From Planctomycetota bacterium (GTDB taxonomy: Bacteria; Planctomycetota; PLA2; JAEUHO01), in assembly GCA_028281445.1 (NCBI GenBank), contig JANQJW010000070.1:1-64000 (forward strand): a stretch of 64,000 nt of DNA. Reading direction: 5' to 3'. The notes under the pieces are model-generated. The model worked only from the letters and a program-made list of their open reading frames with translations, made no database searches and was not told the DNA's origin. Shown piece after piece: positions 36,093 through 45,381 of this stretch (its first letter is position 1; each line of letters begins with the position of its first letter). The position numbers and the translations under genes were made by a program.

Positions 36093-39000
36093 CTACTCGG
36101 GCAGTCCCCACAGCACCCACGCGGCCCAGTACTGCGGATGCGCCCAGCGGGGCTGGGAGCGCACCTCGGCCATCGCGCGGCGCAGCGCGGTCGCTGCGCT
36201 CTCCGGATCCCTCGACTTCGGATTCCACATGCGATAGAACGCCTGCATCAACGCGTTCGTCGCCTCGTCATCCACCTTCCACAGCGAGCAGAGCACGCGC
36301 GGCGCACCGGCGAAAAGGAAGGCCTGCGTCAGTCCGACGATGCCCTCGCTGCGGTAGACCTTGCCCTTGGCGGTCTCGCACGCCGAGAGGATCACACCGT
36401 CGGCCGGTACACGCATGCGGAAGATCTCGAGCGCGGTCAGGTAGCCGTCGCCGGATTCTTCCGGCGTGAGCGCGAGCGAAGAGAACATCGGACGTTCCGC
36501 ATCGACCAGCCCGTGGCAGGCGAAATGAACGCTGCGCCACCGCGGACGTGCAGCCAGCATGGTGCGGAGCTTGCCCTCCGTCGCCTCGGCGCCGAGCAGC
36601 TTGTGGTTCGCGATCGCTTCGACTTCGGCACGCGTTGCAGGCAGGGGCATGAGCCTCTTTCCCATGCCCGCACCGCGGTGGGCCGGCCCCGAGGCCTGCG
36701 TTCCGTAGTCGGGATCGCCGAGGCCTAGGACACCGCTGCCGCGCTCGGTCTTCGCCTCGCGCAGCTTCGTGAGCACCGTGCCCGAGCTGACGTACGAGAC
36801 GTCACGTTCCGGGAGGAGCAGCGCGAAGGGGACGTACCCGAGGCGTGCTGTGGGCGAGATCAAGACGCTGGTCACTTCATCGTCCAACCGAAGTGGATCG
36901 ACAAGCATCGCGAGCAGCGCCTTCGCCGCCTTGGGCTCGAGGTAGGGCGGATCGTCGAGCAACAATGCGTCGACGGCCTCGAAGATAGTCTCCTCCTTCG
37001 GCAAGGCGACGGCCCGCGCGCCGTCGGGCTCAACGATCAGCGCCCAGCTGCCCCAGATCGTGAGACCGTAGAACACGAGTGCTTCGCCCGGGCGCAGCGC
37101 GGCTTGCACTGCCTGCAGGGGCGCGGGCTCCGGATAGGCCAGCGCCGCGCCCGCCTTCGCCTCGCGCTGCACGCGCTCGACGGTCTGTTGCAGCGCCGCC
37201 TGGGCGTCCTTCAGTGCCTTGCGCGCCGATCGCACGGCCTTGAAGTTGCGCTGTTCGGTCGCACCGCGGAGCGTGGCGATGGCGCGGCGTTCCTTCGCTT
37301 GGGCTTCTTCAACCGCCTTCGTGAGCGCGGGCGGAATCAGGTCGTCGCGCAAGGTGCCGCGCGCCTCGATGGCTTCGAGGAGCGAGCCGGCGCGGCTCGT
37401 CTCTGCAAAGAACGCCAGGTCCTCGAGCGCGTCGCTCTCCAGGGCGGCCAGCGACCCGGACCGGAAGATGCGGATCCAGTTTTCCTTGGCGCGTGCGGCC
37501 TGTTCCGTGCCGAGCCCGCCGAACGTGAACCCGCTGGCCCGCGTCGCGCGCCTCGCCCAACGAACGGAAGCCGCGCGGTCCTCGATCTGCAAGTTGGCAT
37601 TCGCCAGGTTCGCGCACAGCAGCATCTCGAAGTGGGGCGAGATCGCGTCTCCGAAGATCTCGAGCGCGCGCTCGAAGTGAGCGATCGACTGCTTCGGGTC
37701 GTCTTCGACGACCAGCGCGCCGAGCGAGTTCTCGATCATCGCTTCGCGGCGTGTGGCACGCAGCTCGCGAAACACGGCTGCCGCTTCTGCGAACGCCTCG
37801 CGTGCCCTGCCCTTGTCGAACAGGGCGTAGCTGCCGCCCATGGCTGCCAGCGTCGACGCGACACCGAAGCGATCGCCCCGTTCTCGCCGCAACGTCAGGG
37901 CTCGTTGGAACAGCTCGATCGCCGCCCGCGGGTCCGACTCCACCGTGCCCAGGTTGTGGAGGTCGATGGCCATCGAGCGCCGGTCGCCCAGCTTCTCATG
38001 CATCGCCAGCGCGCCGCGGTATGCCTTGGCGGCCGCCTCGTAGTCGCCGAGTCCGTTGTGTACGAGACCCAGGCCGGTGAGGGCGCGTGCCTCGAGCGTC
38101 GCGCGAAACCGGGGCCTCTTCACCTTCACGCCCAAGGCGTACGCGGCCTCGAAGGCGCGCAGTGCGTCAGCCAGAGCGCCGGAGCGGACGTGGAGGTTGC
38201 CGAGCTGTTGCAACACGTCGCCAAGATCCAAGGGGTCGCCGCCACGGCGCGCCAGGACTTCCGCGCGCTCCAGGTCGGCACGTGCGTTCCTGTAGTCGGC
38301 GCGCTTGCGATACAGCGCGGCTCGGCGCAGGAGGCCGACACGCACGCGATCATCGTCGCCGCTCTGCTCGGCGACTGCCAGGCCCCGCGCAAGCCACGCC
38401 AGGGCCTCGTCGTACCGGCCTTGGCGTCGATACGACGTACCAACCTCGATCATCGCCGAGCTCGCGGATGCCGAGTGGCCGATCGCTTCCGCCGTCCGAA
38501 TCACGTCGTCCAAGTGCTTTCGCAGCGCGACCTCGTCGCCGCGGCGGATGAGATAGAGGAGCTGGTGTTCGAGCATGACGAGCCGACCGCGCTGGTCGTC
38601 CCATGCGGTGAGCGTCTCGAGTGCCTTGCGCGCGTAGGCCATGGCGGCTTCGGTTTCGCGGGCACTCCGGCGTGCGCGTATCGCATAGTCCATCGACTCA
38701 CGTGCCGGCGAGCGCCAGTCCAGCTCGACCATCATCGCGGCGGCGCGCTCGAATGCGTCAGCACTCTCCTTGCGTCGCTTGAGCTTCGAGAGGCTCAATC
38801 CCTCGAGGTACGCGAGCCGCGCGCGCGTAACGGCGCCTGCGGTGTCGGGGATCCTGGCGAGAAGCTCGATGTTCTCGGCTGCCTTGGCGGTCTTGTTGTC
38901 GCGTACGCGGCGGTAGAGCACCCAACCGGCGGCCTCGGGGGTCAGCGCGATCTCCGGCTCGAGCAACGCGAGTGGGCGCTTGCCGGCACCGTTCGGCGCC

Positions 39001-39230
39001 GCCTCGCACAGCGCCCGAGCCGCGTCGACCCGGCCTCGCGTGCACAGTTCGAGTGCGGTGATGAGAAGGTCCCGGTCGTCGCTCATGGCCGCGAGGGCCT
39101 CGGGATCCCCGTCGTCAAAGGCCGCGATCACGGCTTCCGCGTGGTCGTCCAGCTTCTTCTTCTTCGCGGGGGGCTCGGCAGCCGCGGAGCTGCTCAGCGC
39201 CAGGACGACGAGGATGGAGAGAACTCTCAT
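36093..39230 (-). CDS. Exported TPR-CHAT protease-like protein
   Basis: 1,045 residues from ATG 39230 with a signal peptide (LSILVVLALSSSAAA). About residues 210-560 hold ten or more TPRs (for example ALTGLGLVHNGLGDYEAAAKAY). The C-terminal 350 residues are a CHAT caspase-like domain: SVHFACHGLVDAE with catalytic His about 906, and GVILSACETAKGKVYRSEGIVGL with catalytic Cys about 951, ending AHPQYWAAWVLWG. CHAT domains are cysteine proteases, often activated through TPR partners. Export of such a protein is less usual. It is divergent from an ECF sigma factor gene across 100 bases. Confidence 0.93.
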   Translation of the reverse strand: MRVLSILVVLALSSSAAAEPPAKKKKLDDHAEAVIAAFDDGDPEALAAMSDDRDLLITALELCTRGRVDAARALCEAAPNGAGKRPLALLEPEIALTPEAAGWVLYRRVRDNKTAKAAENIELLARIPDTAGAVTRARLAYLEGLSLSKLKRRKESADAFERAAAMMVELDWRSPARESMDYAIRARRSARETEAAMAYARKALETLTAWDDQRGRLVMLEHQLLYLIRRGDEVALRKHLDDVIRTAEAIGHSASASSAMIEVGTSYRRQGRYDEALAWLARGLAVAEQSGDDDRVRVGLLRRAALYRKRADYRNARADLERAEVLARRGGDPLDLGDVLQQLGNLHVRSGALADALRAFEAAYALGVKVKRPRFRATLEARALTGLGLVHNGLGDYEAAAKAYRGALAMHEKLGDRRSMAIDLHNLGTVESDPRAAIELFQRALTLRRERGDRFGVASTLAAMGGSYALFDKGRAREAFAEAAAVFRELRATRREAMIENSLGALVVEDDPKQSIAHFERALEIFGDAISPHFEMLLCANLANANLQIEDRAASVRWARRATRASGFTFGGLGTEQAARAKENWIRIFRSGSLAALESDALEDLAFFAETSRAGSLLEAIEARGTLRDDLIPPALTKAVEEAQAKERRAIATLRGATEQRNFKAVRSARKALKDAQAALQQTVERVQREAKAGAALAYPEPAPLQAVQAALRPGEALVFYGLTIWGSWALIVEPDGARAVALPKEETIFEAVDALLLDDPPYLEPKAAKALLAMLVDPLRLDDEVTSVLISPTARLGYVPFALLLPERDVSYVSSGTVLTKLREAKTERGSGVLGLGDPDYGTQASGPAHRGAGMGKRLMPLPATRAEVEAIANHKLLGAEATEGKLRTMLAARPRWRSVHFACHGLVDAERPMFSSLALTPEESGDGYLTALEIFRMRVPADGVILSACETAKGKVYRSEGIVGLTQAFLFAGAPRVLCSLWKVDDEATNALMQAFYRMWNPKSRDPESAATALRRAMAEVRSQPRWAHPQYWAAWVLWGLPE

Positions 39231-39330
39231 GCGGGGAGGACCCGTGCGCCGCCGGAACTTGCACCCGATGCGGATCCAGAAGCGGCGCTTTGGGGATGGA
39301 GGATACCGGCGCGACCTATGCTGGTGCGGG

Positions 39331-39960
39331 ATGGCGGACGACAAGACCCCCGAGGCCGATGCACTGCGCGCAGCGGGCGAAGAACGGGAAGAGCGCCTCG
39401 GCGGGCTCGTCGAAGCGCACCGGCGCCGCTTGCTCAACATGGTCCACCTGCGCATGGACCCGCGCCTCAAGGCGCGGCTCGGTGCGTCGGACGTGATTCA
39501 AGACGTCTATGTGGATGTCGTCCGTCGCATCGACGAATACCTCGAAGGCCCGGAGATACCGTTCTTCCTGTGGCTACGGCTGCTGACTGCGCAGAAGATC
39601 GTCGATCTCCATCGTGTCCACCTCCACGCCCAGAAGCGCGACGTGCGCCGGCAGGCCGACGGCCGCATCTCCGGGCATCCCGAGGCGACGTCCATCGCGT
39701 TGGTCGACCACCTCATGGGGCAGGGCACGACGCCGAGCCAGGCCTTGGCGCGCCAGGAGCTCCGGCACCAGGCGATCGAGCTGCTCGACGACATGAAGCC
39801 GGACGACCGCGCCATCCTCGTGCTGCGTCACTTCGAAGAACTGTCCAACGCGGAGGCTGCGGCCGAGCTGGGCATCGGCGAGGCGGCTGCCAGCAAGCGC
39901 TACGTGCGCGCGCTGGCGCGCCTGGGTGACGTCATGGAGAGGTTCGTGAAGCAGGGGTAA
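39331..39960 (+). CDS. ECF-type RNA polymerase sigma factor
   Basis: 209 residues from ATG 39331. Region 2: LLNMVHLRMDPRLKARLGASDVIQDVYVDVVRRIDEY. Region 4: LLDDMKPDDRAILVLRHFEELSNAEAAAELGIGEAAASKRYVRALARL. The spacing and the RLGASDVIQDVY motif match the ECF group expanded in Planctomycetota. No anti-sigma factor is adjacent. It is divergent from the CHAT gene, so it may control that gene. Confidence 0.93.
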   Translation: MADDKTPEADALRAAGEEREERLGGLVEAHRRRLLNMVHLRMDPRLKARLGASDVIQDVYVDVVRRIDEYLEGPEIPFFLWLRLLTAQKIVDLHRVHLHAQKRDVRRQADGRISGHPEATSIALVDHLMGQGTTPSQALARQELRHQAIELLDDMKPDDRAILVLRHFEELSNAEAAAELGIGEAAASKRYVRALARLGDVMERFVKQG

Positions 39961-39968
39961 CTGCGCCG

Positions 39969-40301
39969 CTACTCGGACCCTGTCGGCGCGTTGTCCTTGC
40001 CGAGCAGCGCACAGACCAGCGCTCCGAGGAGCGTCCACGTGGCGGGATCCAGGATCGCCGGCGCGAAAACCCACGCGCCCAGGGACCCGGGGCCGGTGAA
40101 CCACGCCGTCGTCGCGAACAGGATCGAGAGCAGCGGCACGCAGGAGAAGCCGCGGTCGTCGCCGCGTGCCCGGCGCCACCCCGCCCCGACGACACCGAGC
40201 ACGTTGCCGAGCCACACGAAGACGGCGAGAGCGAAGAGGATCGTAGCGAGCACCGTGGAGATTAGACGCCGCCGGCGACCGGCGCCTACAGTGCGGCTCA
40301 T
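39969..40301 (-). CDS. Small integral membrane protein
   Basis: 110 residues with three or four hydrophobic segments (LISTVLATILFALAVFVWL, VPLLSILFATTAWF, WTLLGALVCALLG). No family recognised. It overlaps the start of the plus-strand acetyltransferase by 2 bases and ends 8 bases from the sigma factor gene. Confidence 0.6.
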   Translation of the reverse strand: MSRTVGAGRRRRLISTVLATILFALAVFVWLGNVLGVVGAGWRRARGDDRGFSCVPLLSILFATTAWFTGPGSLGAWVFAPAILDPATWTLLGALVCALLGKDNAPTGSE

Positions 40302-41262
40302 GGAGATCCGTCCGGTCGATCCCTCTACCGCCGACTACGAGGGCATGGCGGCGTTGTGGAACGATCTCTTCCCCGACATGCCGCGGCACGGCGACATCTG
40401 GCGCCACCGGGACACGAACCCGCACCCGGGCATCGAGCCGTGGGGTGGCTTCGTGGCGATGAACGGCGACTCGCTGCGTGGGATCGGCTACTTCACCGGA
40501 TGTCCGACCGCCGGCGTGGACGGGCAGCTCCAGTACACCTACGCCGTACCCGATGGTCCGGACGCCGCAGCCGTGCTCGACGCGCTGCATGAGGCCCTAG
40601 ACGAAGAGGTGGCATCGCACGCGCCGCCGGTGGTGGTCGGCTCCGCGCGCGACACGCACCCCTGGATGGTCGCGTTCTACGAACGCCACGGATTCGACGT
40701 CGTGCAGGAGACGGCCAGCAGCACGCTGCGTCGCCCCGATTTCGCCGCCCACGCCGGTGCGGAGGCACGCGAGCGCCTCGCCATCGCGGGCTGCCGGGTG
40801 ACCAGCGCCGCCGAACTAGCCAAGGACGGCGACGCATGGCTGCGGCCGTACCACGCGCTCGAGAGCGCGCTCGTCGGGGACATTCCGTTTGACGGACCCG
40901 TGCGCGAGCGGCCGTTCGAGGAGTTCACCGAGCGCGTCGTCGATCCCGATCGCTTCAACCCGAACGCTGCGTTCGTCGCGCAGCACGAGCGTACGGGGGC
41001 CTACGTCGGCATCGGCCAGCTCTGGACCTACACGCATATTCCCGACTACGCGTTCGCCGGCCTCACGGGCGTTCTGCCGGCCTTCCGCCGGCGCGGCATC
41101 GCGCGTGCGCTCAAGCTCGCCACGATCGACTTCGCCGCGAGCCACGGCATCGAGCGCATCACGGCACAGAACGAGGTCGACAACCCCATGCTGCAGCTCA
41201 ACCTCGCGCTGGGATTCGAGATCGATCACGTGCAGCGGACGATGAGCAAGCGGATGTCCTGA
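40300..41262 (+). CDS. Tandem GNAT acetyltransferase
   Basis: 320 residues from ATG 40300. Two GNAT folds: the N-terminal one is degenerate (WMVAFYERHGFDVVQ as its end), and the C-terminal one is complete (FAGLTGVLPAFRRRGIARALKLATID, then NEVDNPMLQLNLALGFE). The architecture resembles mycothiol-synthase-like double GNAT proteins, but the substrate cannot be given. A terminator-like hairpin follows the stop. Confidence 0.88.
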   Translation: MEIRPVDPSTADYEGMAALWNDLFPDMPRHGDIWRHRDTNPHPGIEPWGGFVAMNGDSLRGIGYFTGCPTAGVDGQLQYTYAVPDGPDAAAVLDALHEALDEEVASHAPPVVVGSARDTHPWMVAFYERHGFDVVQETASSTLRRPDFAAHAGAEARERLAIAGCRVTSAAELAKDGDAWLRPYHALESALVGDIPFDGPVRERPFEEFTERVVDPDRFNPNAAFVAQHERTGAYVGIGQLWTYTHIPDYAFAGLTGVLPAFRRRGIARALKLATIDFAASHGIERITAQNEVDNPMLQLNLALGFEIDHVQRTMSKRMS

Positions 41263-41267
41263 AACCT

Positions 41268-41289
41268 GGGGCGGCTTCAGGCCGTCCCT
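41268..41289 (+). terminator. Hairpin between acetyltransferase and SDR genes
   Basis: GGGGCGGC-TTCAG-GCCGTCCC forms an 8-bp stem with one G-U pair and a 5-base loop, starting 5 bases after the acetyltransferase stop and followed by TCT. It lacks a long U tract, so it is at best a weak intrinsic terminator. Confidence 0.45.
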
Positions 41290-41303
41290 CTAGCTGGAGT
41301 TTC

Positions 41304-42221
41304 ATGGGCGCAGAAAGCAGACGAGTCTTCCTCACCGGCGCGACCACCGGCATCGGTCTGGCCACGGCGCGACTGCTGCTGGCCACCGATCACCGGCTCG
41401 TGCTCACGGCGCGCGAATCGTCCATGGATCGTCTCGCCGAGCTGGGGATCCGCGAGAACGAGCGCGTGCGGCTGCGTCCGCTCGACGTCACGAGAGACGA
41501 GGAGCGACGCGCGATCGTCGCTGACACGATCGATGCGTGGGGCGGCGTCGATGTGCTCATCAACAACGCCGGTCTCTCCTACCGCGCCGTCGTCGAGCAT
41601 GTGAATCGTGAAGAGCGTCTGGCGCAGATGGGCGTCAACTTCCGCGCGCCGATGCAGCTGATCCAGCAGGTCCTGCCCGGCATGCGCGAGCGCCGCGAAG
41701 GACGCATCATCACGATCAGCTCCGTCGGCGGCATGATGGCGATGCCGACCATGGCCGTCTACAGCGCATCGAAGTGGGCGTTGGAAGGCGCCCACGAGTC
41801 GCTCTGGTACGAGGTACGCCCGTGGAACGTGCGGGTCACGTTGGTTCAGCCGGGCTTCGTCCGCTCCGAGGGCTTCACGAAGGTCAAGTACACCAACGAC
41901 AGCATTCGTGCGGAACGCGACAACTGTGCGAACTACCACATGCACTACAGCTGCATGGGGGACTTCATCGCGAAGATGATGAAGAAGGCCAAGGCAACGC
42001 CGGACTCCGTCGCCCGGAAGGTCATCAAGACGATGAACCGCCGGCGGCCGCCGCTGCGCGTCGCGGGCACGCGCGACGCGTGGATGTTCTCGGCCATGCG
42101 GCGCGTCCTGCCGCGCAGTTTCTATCACTGGCTGCTCTACAAGAACCTGCCGTGTGTCGATCAATGGGGGGAGAACGCCGTGCCCGGCTGCGGCGCCGAC
42201 GAGGAGAAGCCCGACGTATGA
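41304..42221 (+). CDS. Short-chain dehydrogenase/reductase (SDR)
   Basis: 305 residues. Cofactor motif TGATTGIGLATA near the N-terminus, DVLINNAGLS, catalytic ISSVGG (Ser) and YSASKWALEG (Tyr-x-x-x-Lys), then VQPGFVRSEGF. A classical SDR fold with an extra 60-residue C-terminal part (RVLPRSFYHWLLYKN), as in fatty-aldehyde/acyl-type reductases. The substrate is unknown. Its stop overlaps the start of the next gene (ATGA). Confidence 0.93.
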   Translation: MGAESRRVFLTGATTGIGLATARLLLATDHRLVLTARESSMDRLAELGIRENERVRLRPLDVTRDEERRAIVADTIDAWGGVDVLINNAGLSYRAVVEHVNREERLAQMGVNFRAPMQLIQQVLPGMRERREGRIITISSVGGMMAMPTMAVYSASKWALEGAHESLWYEVRPWNVRVTLVQPGFVRSEGFTKVKYTNDSIRAERDNCANYHMHYSCMGDFIAKMMKKAKATPDSVARKVIKTMNRRRPPLRVAGTRDAWMFSAMRRVLPRSFYHWLLYKNLPCVDQWGENAVPGCGADEEKPDV

Positions 42222-42775
42222 CGGCGTCCGATTGGTCCGCGCTCTTCGCCGAGAGCCACCCCGAGGCGGGGGCCGGCGAAGAGACGATCGCGCGCCTCCT
42301 GAAGACGCATGGCGCGCCCCTGAGCGACGAGGAGATCGCGCGTGTCTTCGCCTCCCAGACGAACCCGTTCCATGCAAGCGATCCCATGTACGCGACGTGG
42401 CGGCCGTTCGACCCCGAGCGGTGTGCGTTGCCGCAGCGACCCCTGCCGCCCGCCTATCTGGACTTCCTGCGCTTCTCGAACGGCGGCTCGTTTCGCAACG
42501 GCAAGCGCTGGTTCGACGCGTTCTTGACGACCGACCAGGTGCGCAGCTACCTGATCGACTACCACATCCCCGAGTACCTGCCGGGGGCTTGGCCGTTCGC
42601 CATGGACGGCAGCGGCGACTTCTATCTCTTCGACATGCGCGCCGAGGCCGGCGCGCAAGGCGAGTACCCGGTGCTCTTCGCGCACGCCGCGGCCCTCGGC
42701 TACGACGAGGCGCGGGTCGTCGCGGCCTCCTTCGAGGCAGCCTGTCGAGGCACAACCGATCCCGCCGACGCGTAG
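42218..42775 (+). CDS. SMI1/KNR4 (SUKH) family protein
   Basis: 185 residues from ATG 42218. The SUKH core reads LPPAYLDFLRFSNGGSF, then WFDAFLTTDQVRSY, WPFAMDGSGDFYLFDMRA and VLFAHAAALGYDEARVVAASF. SUKH proteins often act as immunity proteins to toxins, but no toxin gene is adjacent. Coupled to the SDR gene by a 4-base overlap. Confidence 0.85.
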   Translation: MTASDWSALFAESHPEAGAGEETIARLLKTHGAPLSDEEIARVFASQTNPFHASDPMYATWRPFDPERCALPQRPLPPAYLDFLRFSNGGSFRNGKRWFDAFLTTDQVRSYLIDYHIPEYLPGAWPFAMDGSGDFYLFDMRAEAGAQGEYPVLFAHAAALGYDEARVVAASFEAACRGTTDPADA

Positions 42776-42891
42776 CTGTGCAGGGCTATCGGCCCACCTG
42801 AACGTAAACAACACGTCCGGGCGCCAACGCGCGTCGTTGTTCCATGTGGGCAAGGTGGAAAGAGGGCCGTTGTCACCATAGGAGGCGTGCC

Positions 42892-45369
42892 GTGGCCCAC
42901 CGTCGCATGACGGGCACGTTGATGTCCGTGATCCCTGTTCTCTTGGCCCTGGTGGTCGCAACCGTTATTGGAGGATGCGGCATCGGAGGCTCTCCAACGG
43001 CCAACCACGTGCAGGAACCGGTCGTTCGGAACTTCTCTCCGTTCATGTCGCCGATCGACTTCAACACGTTGCAGCAGAACCCGACGTTCAGCAACGGAAC
43101 GCTGACGGTGTCTACATCGGCCGCGTATCCAGGCAAGATCGTCGTCTTCTTCCAGAGCGAGACCAACATCGCCCCTGCCTCGATCTTCATTGGGGGGGAT
43201 AAGACGCTGGGTGTGGATCCTTCCGCACTTCAGATCACGCGAGAGGTGCCGGGGGTGGGCAACGTGCTCGTTCCCGTGGACGTGACGCTCGTGGATGCCA
43301 CTCCGTTGGACGCGACCGCGTCGCTCAACGCCGTCGTCTGCCAGCCGCTGCCGCCGTTCGCGACCGCCGGGCCCGGCGGCTTCGTCACGGCGCTTCCTGA
43401 CGGCCAGTACACCGTCGGCGTCTTCAAGAACGTCCGCAACAGCGCCGGCCGCCAGCTGCGCGACGGGCCGGTCTTCCACTCCTTCACCATCGGCGACGAG
43501 GACGCGCTCCCGCCGCGGATCGTCACGACGGATCCTGTGAACGGTGCCCAGAACGTCGGAGCCGGCGTGCCCCCGCCGCCCCCGCCGCCCGGCATTCCGG
43601 AAGACAACATCGCCGACGTCTCCGAAGTCATCTTCGGCGATACATCGCCCGACATCGTGATCCGCTTCAGCGAGGCGATTACGGCCGGCACGATCAACGC
43701 GAACACCATCCAGGTCGTGGACGCCGGCGCGTTTGCGCCCGTCCCGCCGCCGCAGATTCCGGCGCCGACCTTCCCCAAGCTCAAGAGCGAGGTGGATCAG
43801 GCGACACTGCCCTCCAACGGGCACGAGGCCGTCTGGCGCGTCGACCCCCAGACCGGCGGGTTCCCCTACGACACGCAGGTCCGCTGCACGGTCTCCGGCC
43901 TCTGGAACGACCAGGACAGCATGGATGCCAACCCGGACACGCCCGACAACCCCTCACCGGTCGCGGACCTCGCGGGCAACGCGATGGTGCTGAGCTTCTC
44001 GTTCCAGTTCCAGACCGTGAAGCCGGCAGACCTGCCGGCCAATCCGTTCCCGCACAACTCGATTGCGTTCTCCACCTCCGATAGCGTCGGCTTCATCGAC
44101 GCGCTGAACCAGGAGGACCTCGCTGATCAAGCCTCCGGTGCAGAGACGTTTCCCTTCGGCGTGCCGCAGAACGTCCTGCCCACCGGCACGGCCAGCGTGG
44201 CGACGAGTGCGAACATCCCCAACTTCGATCCCTTCGAGATCAACTACGACAACCGCTACAATGGCGCGACGTGCCACGGGTGGATCTACGTCGTCTCGAC
44301 GAACACGGGGCAGGTTGCGATCCTGAACACGCGCAACTGCGTGCCGGTCGCGCTCATCAACTCCCCGACACCCGGCGGCATCGCCGTCCAGGTCGGCAGC
44401 GGCAGCATCGACTCGTTGCTCGTCACGAACTCGGGTGCAAACACGATCACGGCCTACAACATCGGAAGCGTCACCGCCGGCTTGCAGTTCCTCGATGGCC
44501 CCGTGTTCCTGACGAAGACGCTGCCGACGGGCAATACGCCGATGGCGATCTCCGTGACGCAGTGGGGGACCGGCGGCTTCCCGCCCGGCTTCCCGCGCGA
44601 CGGCTTCTTCAACGGTCCGAGCGTAGCGATGATCATGTACGCCGACTTCACCGACGGTGTCGTCAACACCATCCGCCTCTCGGACGAGGGGCCGGTCAAG
44701 CAGTTCGCGCTGGGTGCGGGCTCTTCGCCGAACGACATCGTCTTCACGCCCTGTTTCATACCCGGCCCGTTCCAGCCGCCCATCATGTTTGCGGCCATCT
44801 CGCTGGGCTCGCAGCCGGGCCAAGGCACCGTCGCCTACTACATCGCGGGCCCGGGCTGTCAGACCGGCGTGCAGAACGGAACCCGCCCCGACGCGCTCGT
44901 CGGCACGCTGCCTGACTTCGACGGTCCGGACGGCCTCGACAACAACCTGCCCGCGAACACCCCGGTCATGTTCACCGTGGCGGAGTCGGGCGCGGGTGCA
45001 AACTCCGTCGCGACGCTCGGCATCGAGAGCGCGTTCAACCAGCCCGTCGAGCTCAACCGCTACATCAACGTCGGCGCGAACCCGACGCGTGTCGCACACC
45101 GGGCGTCGTACGGCATCGGGTGCATCGCGCCGGCCGGATCCGGCATCTGCAACGTGCCCCCCGTGGTTTCGTGTTGGTACGGAGAGACCCTCCAGGCCGA
45201 GATGTCGCCTGTCGGCGATGCCTCCATGACTCCGACCAAGGACCTCTACATCTGTGCCCGCGGCGCGTCGCAGGTGACCGTCATCGACATCACGACGGGG
45301 ATCCCGAACTTCCACAGTCCGGTGTCCATCCCCGGCGTGCGGTTCATCGCCGGACCGCCGACGCAGTAG
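42892..45369 (+). CDS. Large lipoprotein with Ig-like and beta-propeller-like repeats
   Basis: 825 residues from GTG 42892, chosen because AGGAGG lies 6 bases upstream. A lipoprotein signal ends in VIGGCGIGG. The N-terminal half has Big_5/Ig-like segments (PPRIVTTDPVNGAQNVG, then DIVIRFSEAITAGTINANTIQVVD). The C-terminal half has YVTN-like strands (GWIYVVSTNTGQVAILNTRN, DSLLVTNSGANTITAYN, KDLYICARGASQVTVIDI), suggesting a seven-bladed propeller. Probably a surface-anchored protein. No enzymatic motif. Confidence 0.8.
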   Translation: MAHRRMTGTLMSVIPVLLALVVATVIGGCGIGGSPTANHVQEPVVRNFSPFMSPIDFNTLQQNPTFSNGTLTVSTSAAYPGKIVVFFQSETNIAPASIFIGGDKTLGVDPSALQITREVPGVGNVLVPVDVTLVDATPLDATASLNAVVCQPLPPFATAGPGGFVTALPDGQYTVGVFKNVRNSAGRQLRDGPVFHSFTIGDEDALPPRIVTTDPVNGAQNVGAGVPPPPPPPGIPEDNIADVSEVIFGDTSPDIVIRFSEAITAGTINANTIQVVDAGAFAPVPPPQIPAPTFPKLKSEVDQATLPSNGHEAVWRVDPQTGGFPYDTQVRCTVSGLWNDQDSMDANPDTPDNPSPVADLAGNAMVLSFSFQFQTVKPADLPANPFPHNSIAFSTSDSVGFIDALNQEDLADQASGAETFPFGVPQNVLPTGTASVATSANIPNFDPFEINYDNRYNGATCHGWIYVVSTNTGQVAILNTRNCVPVALINSPTPGGIAVQVGSGSIDSLLVTNSGANTITAYNIGSVTAGLQFLDGPVFLTKTLPTGNTPMAISVTQWGTGGFPPGFPRDGFFNGPSVAMIMYADFTDGVVNTIRLSDEGPVKQFALGAGSSPNDIVFTPCFIPGPFQPPIMFAAISLGSQPGQGTVAYYIAGPGCQTGVQNGTRPDALVGTLPDFDGPDGLDNNLPANTPVMFTVAESGAGANSVATLGIESAFNQPVELNRYINVGANPTRVAHRASYGIGCIAPAGSGICNVPPVVSCWYGETLQAEMSPVGDASMTPTKDLYICARGASQVTVIDITTGIPNFHSPVSIPGVRFIAGPPTQ

Positions 45370-45381
45370 CGCCGGCGCGGG

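Noticed and set aside
37104..39929. A 941-codon open frame on the plus strand opposite the CHAT gene
   Set aside because: It is the antisense shadow of a gene with clear TPR and CHAT motifs. Long antisense frames are expected at this G+C, and the translation is Arg/Ala-rich without any motif.
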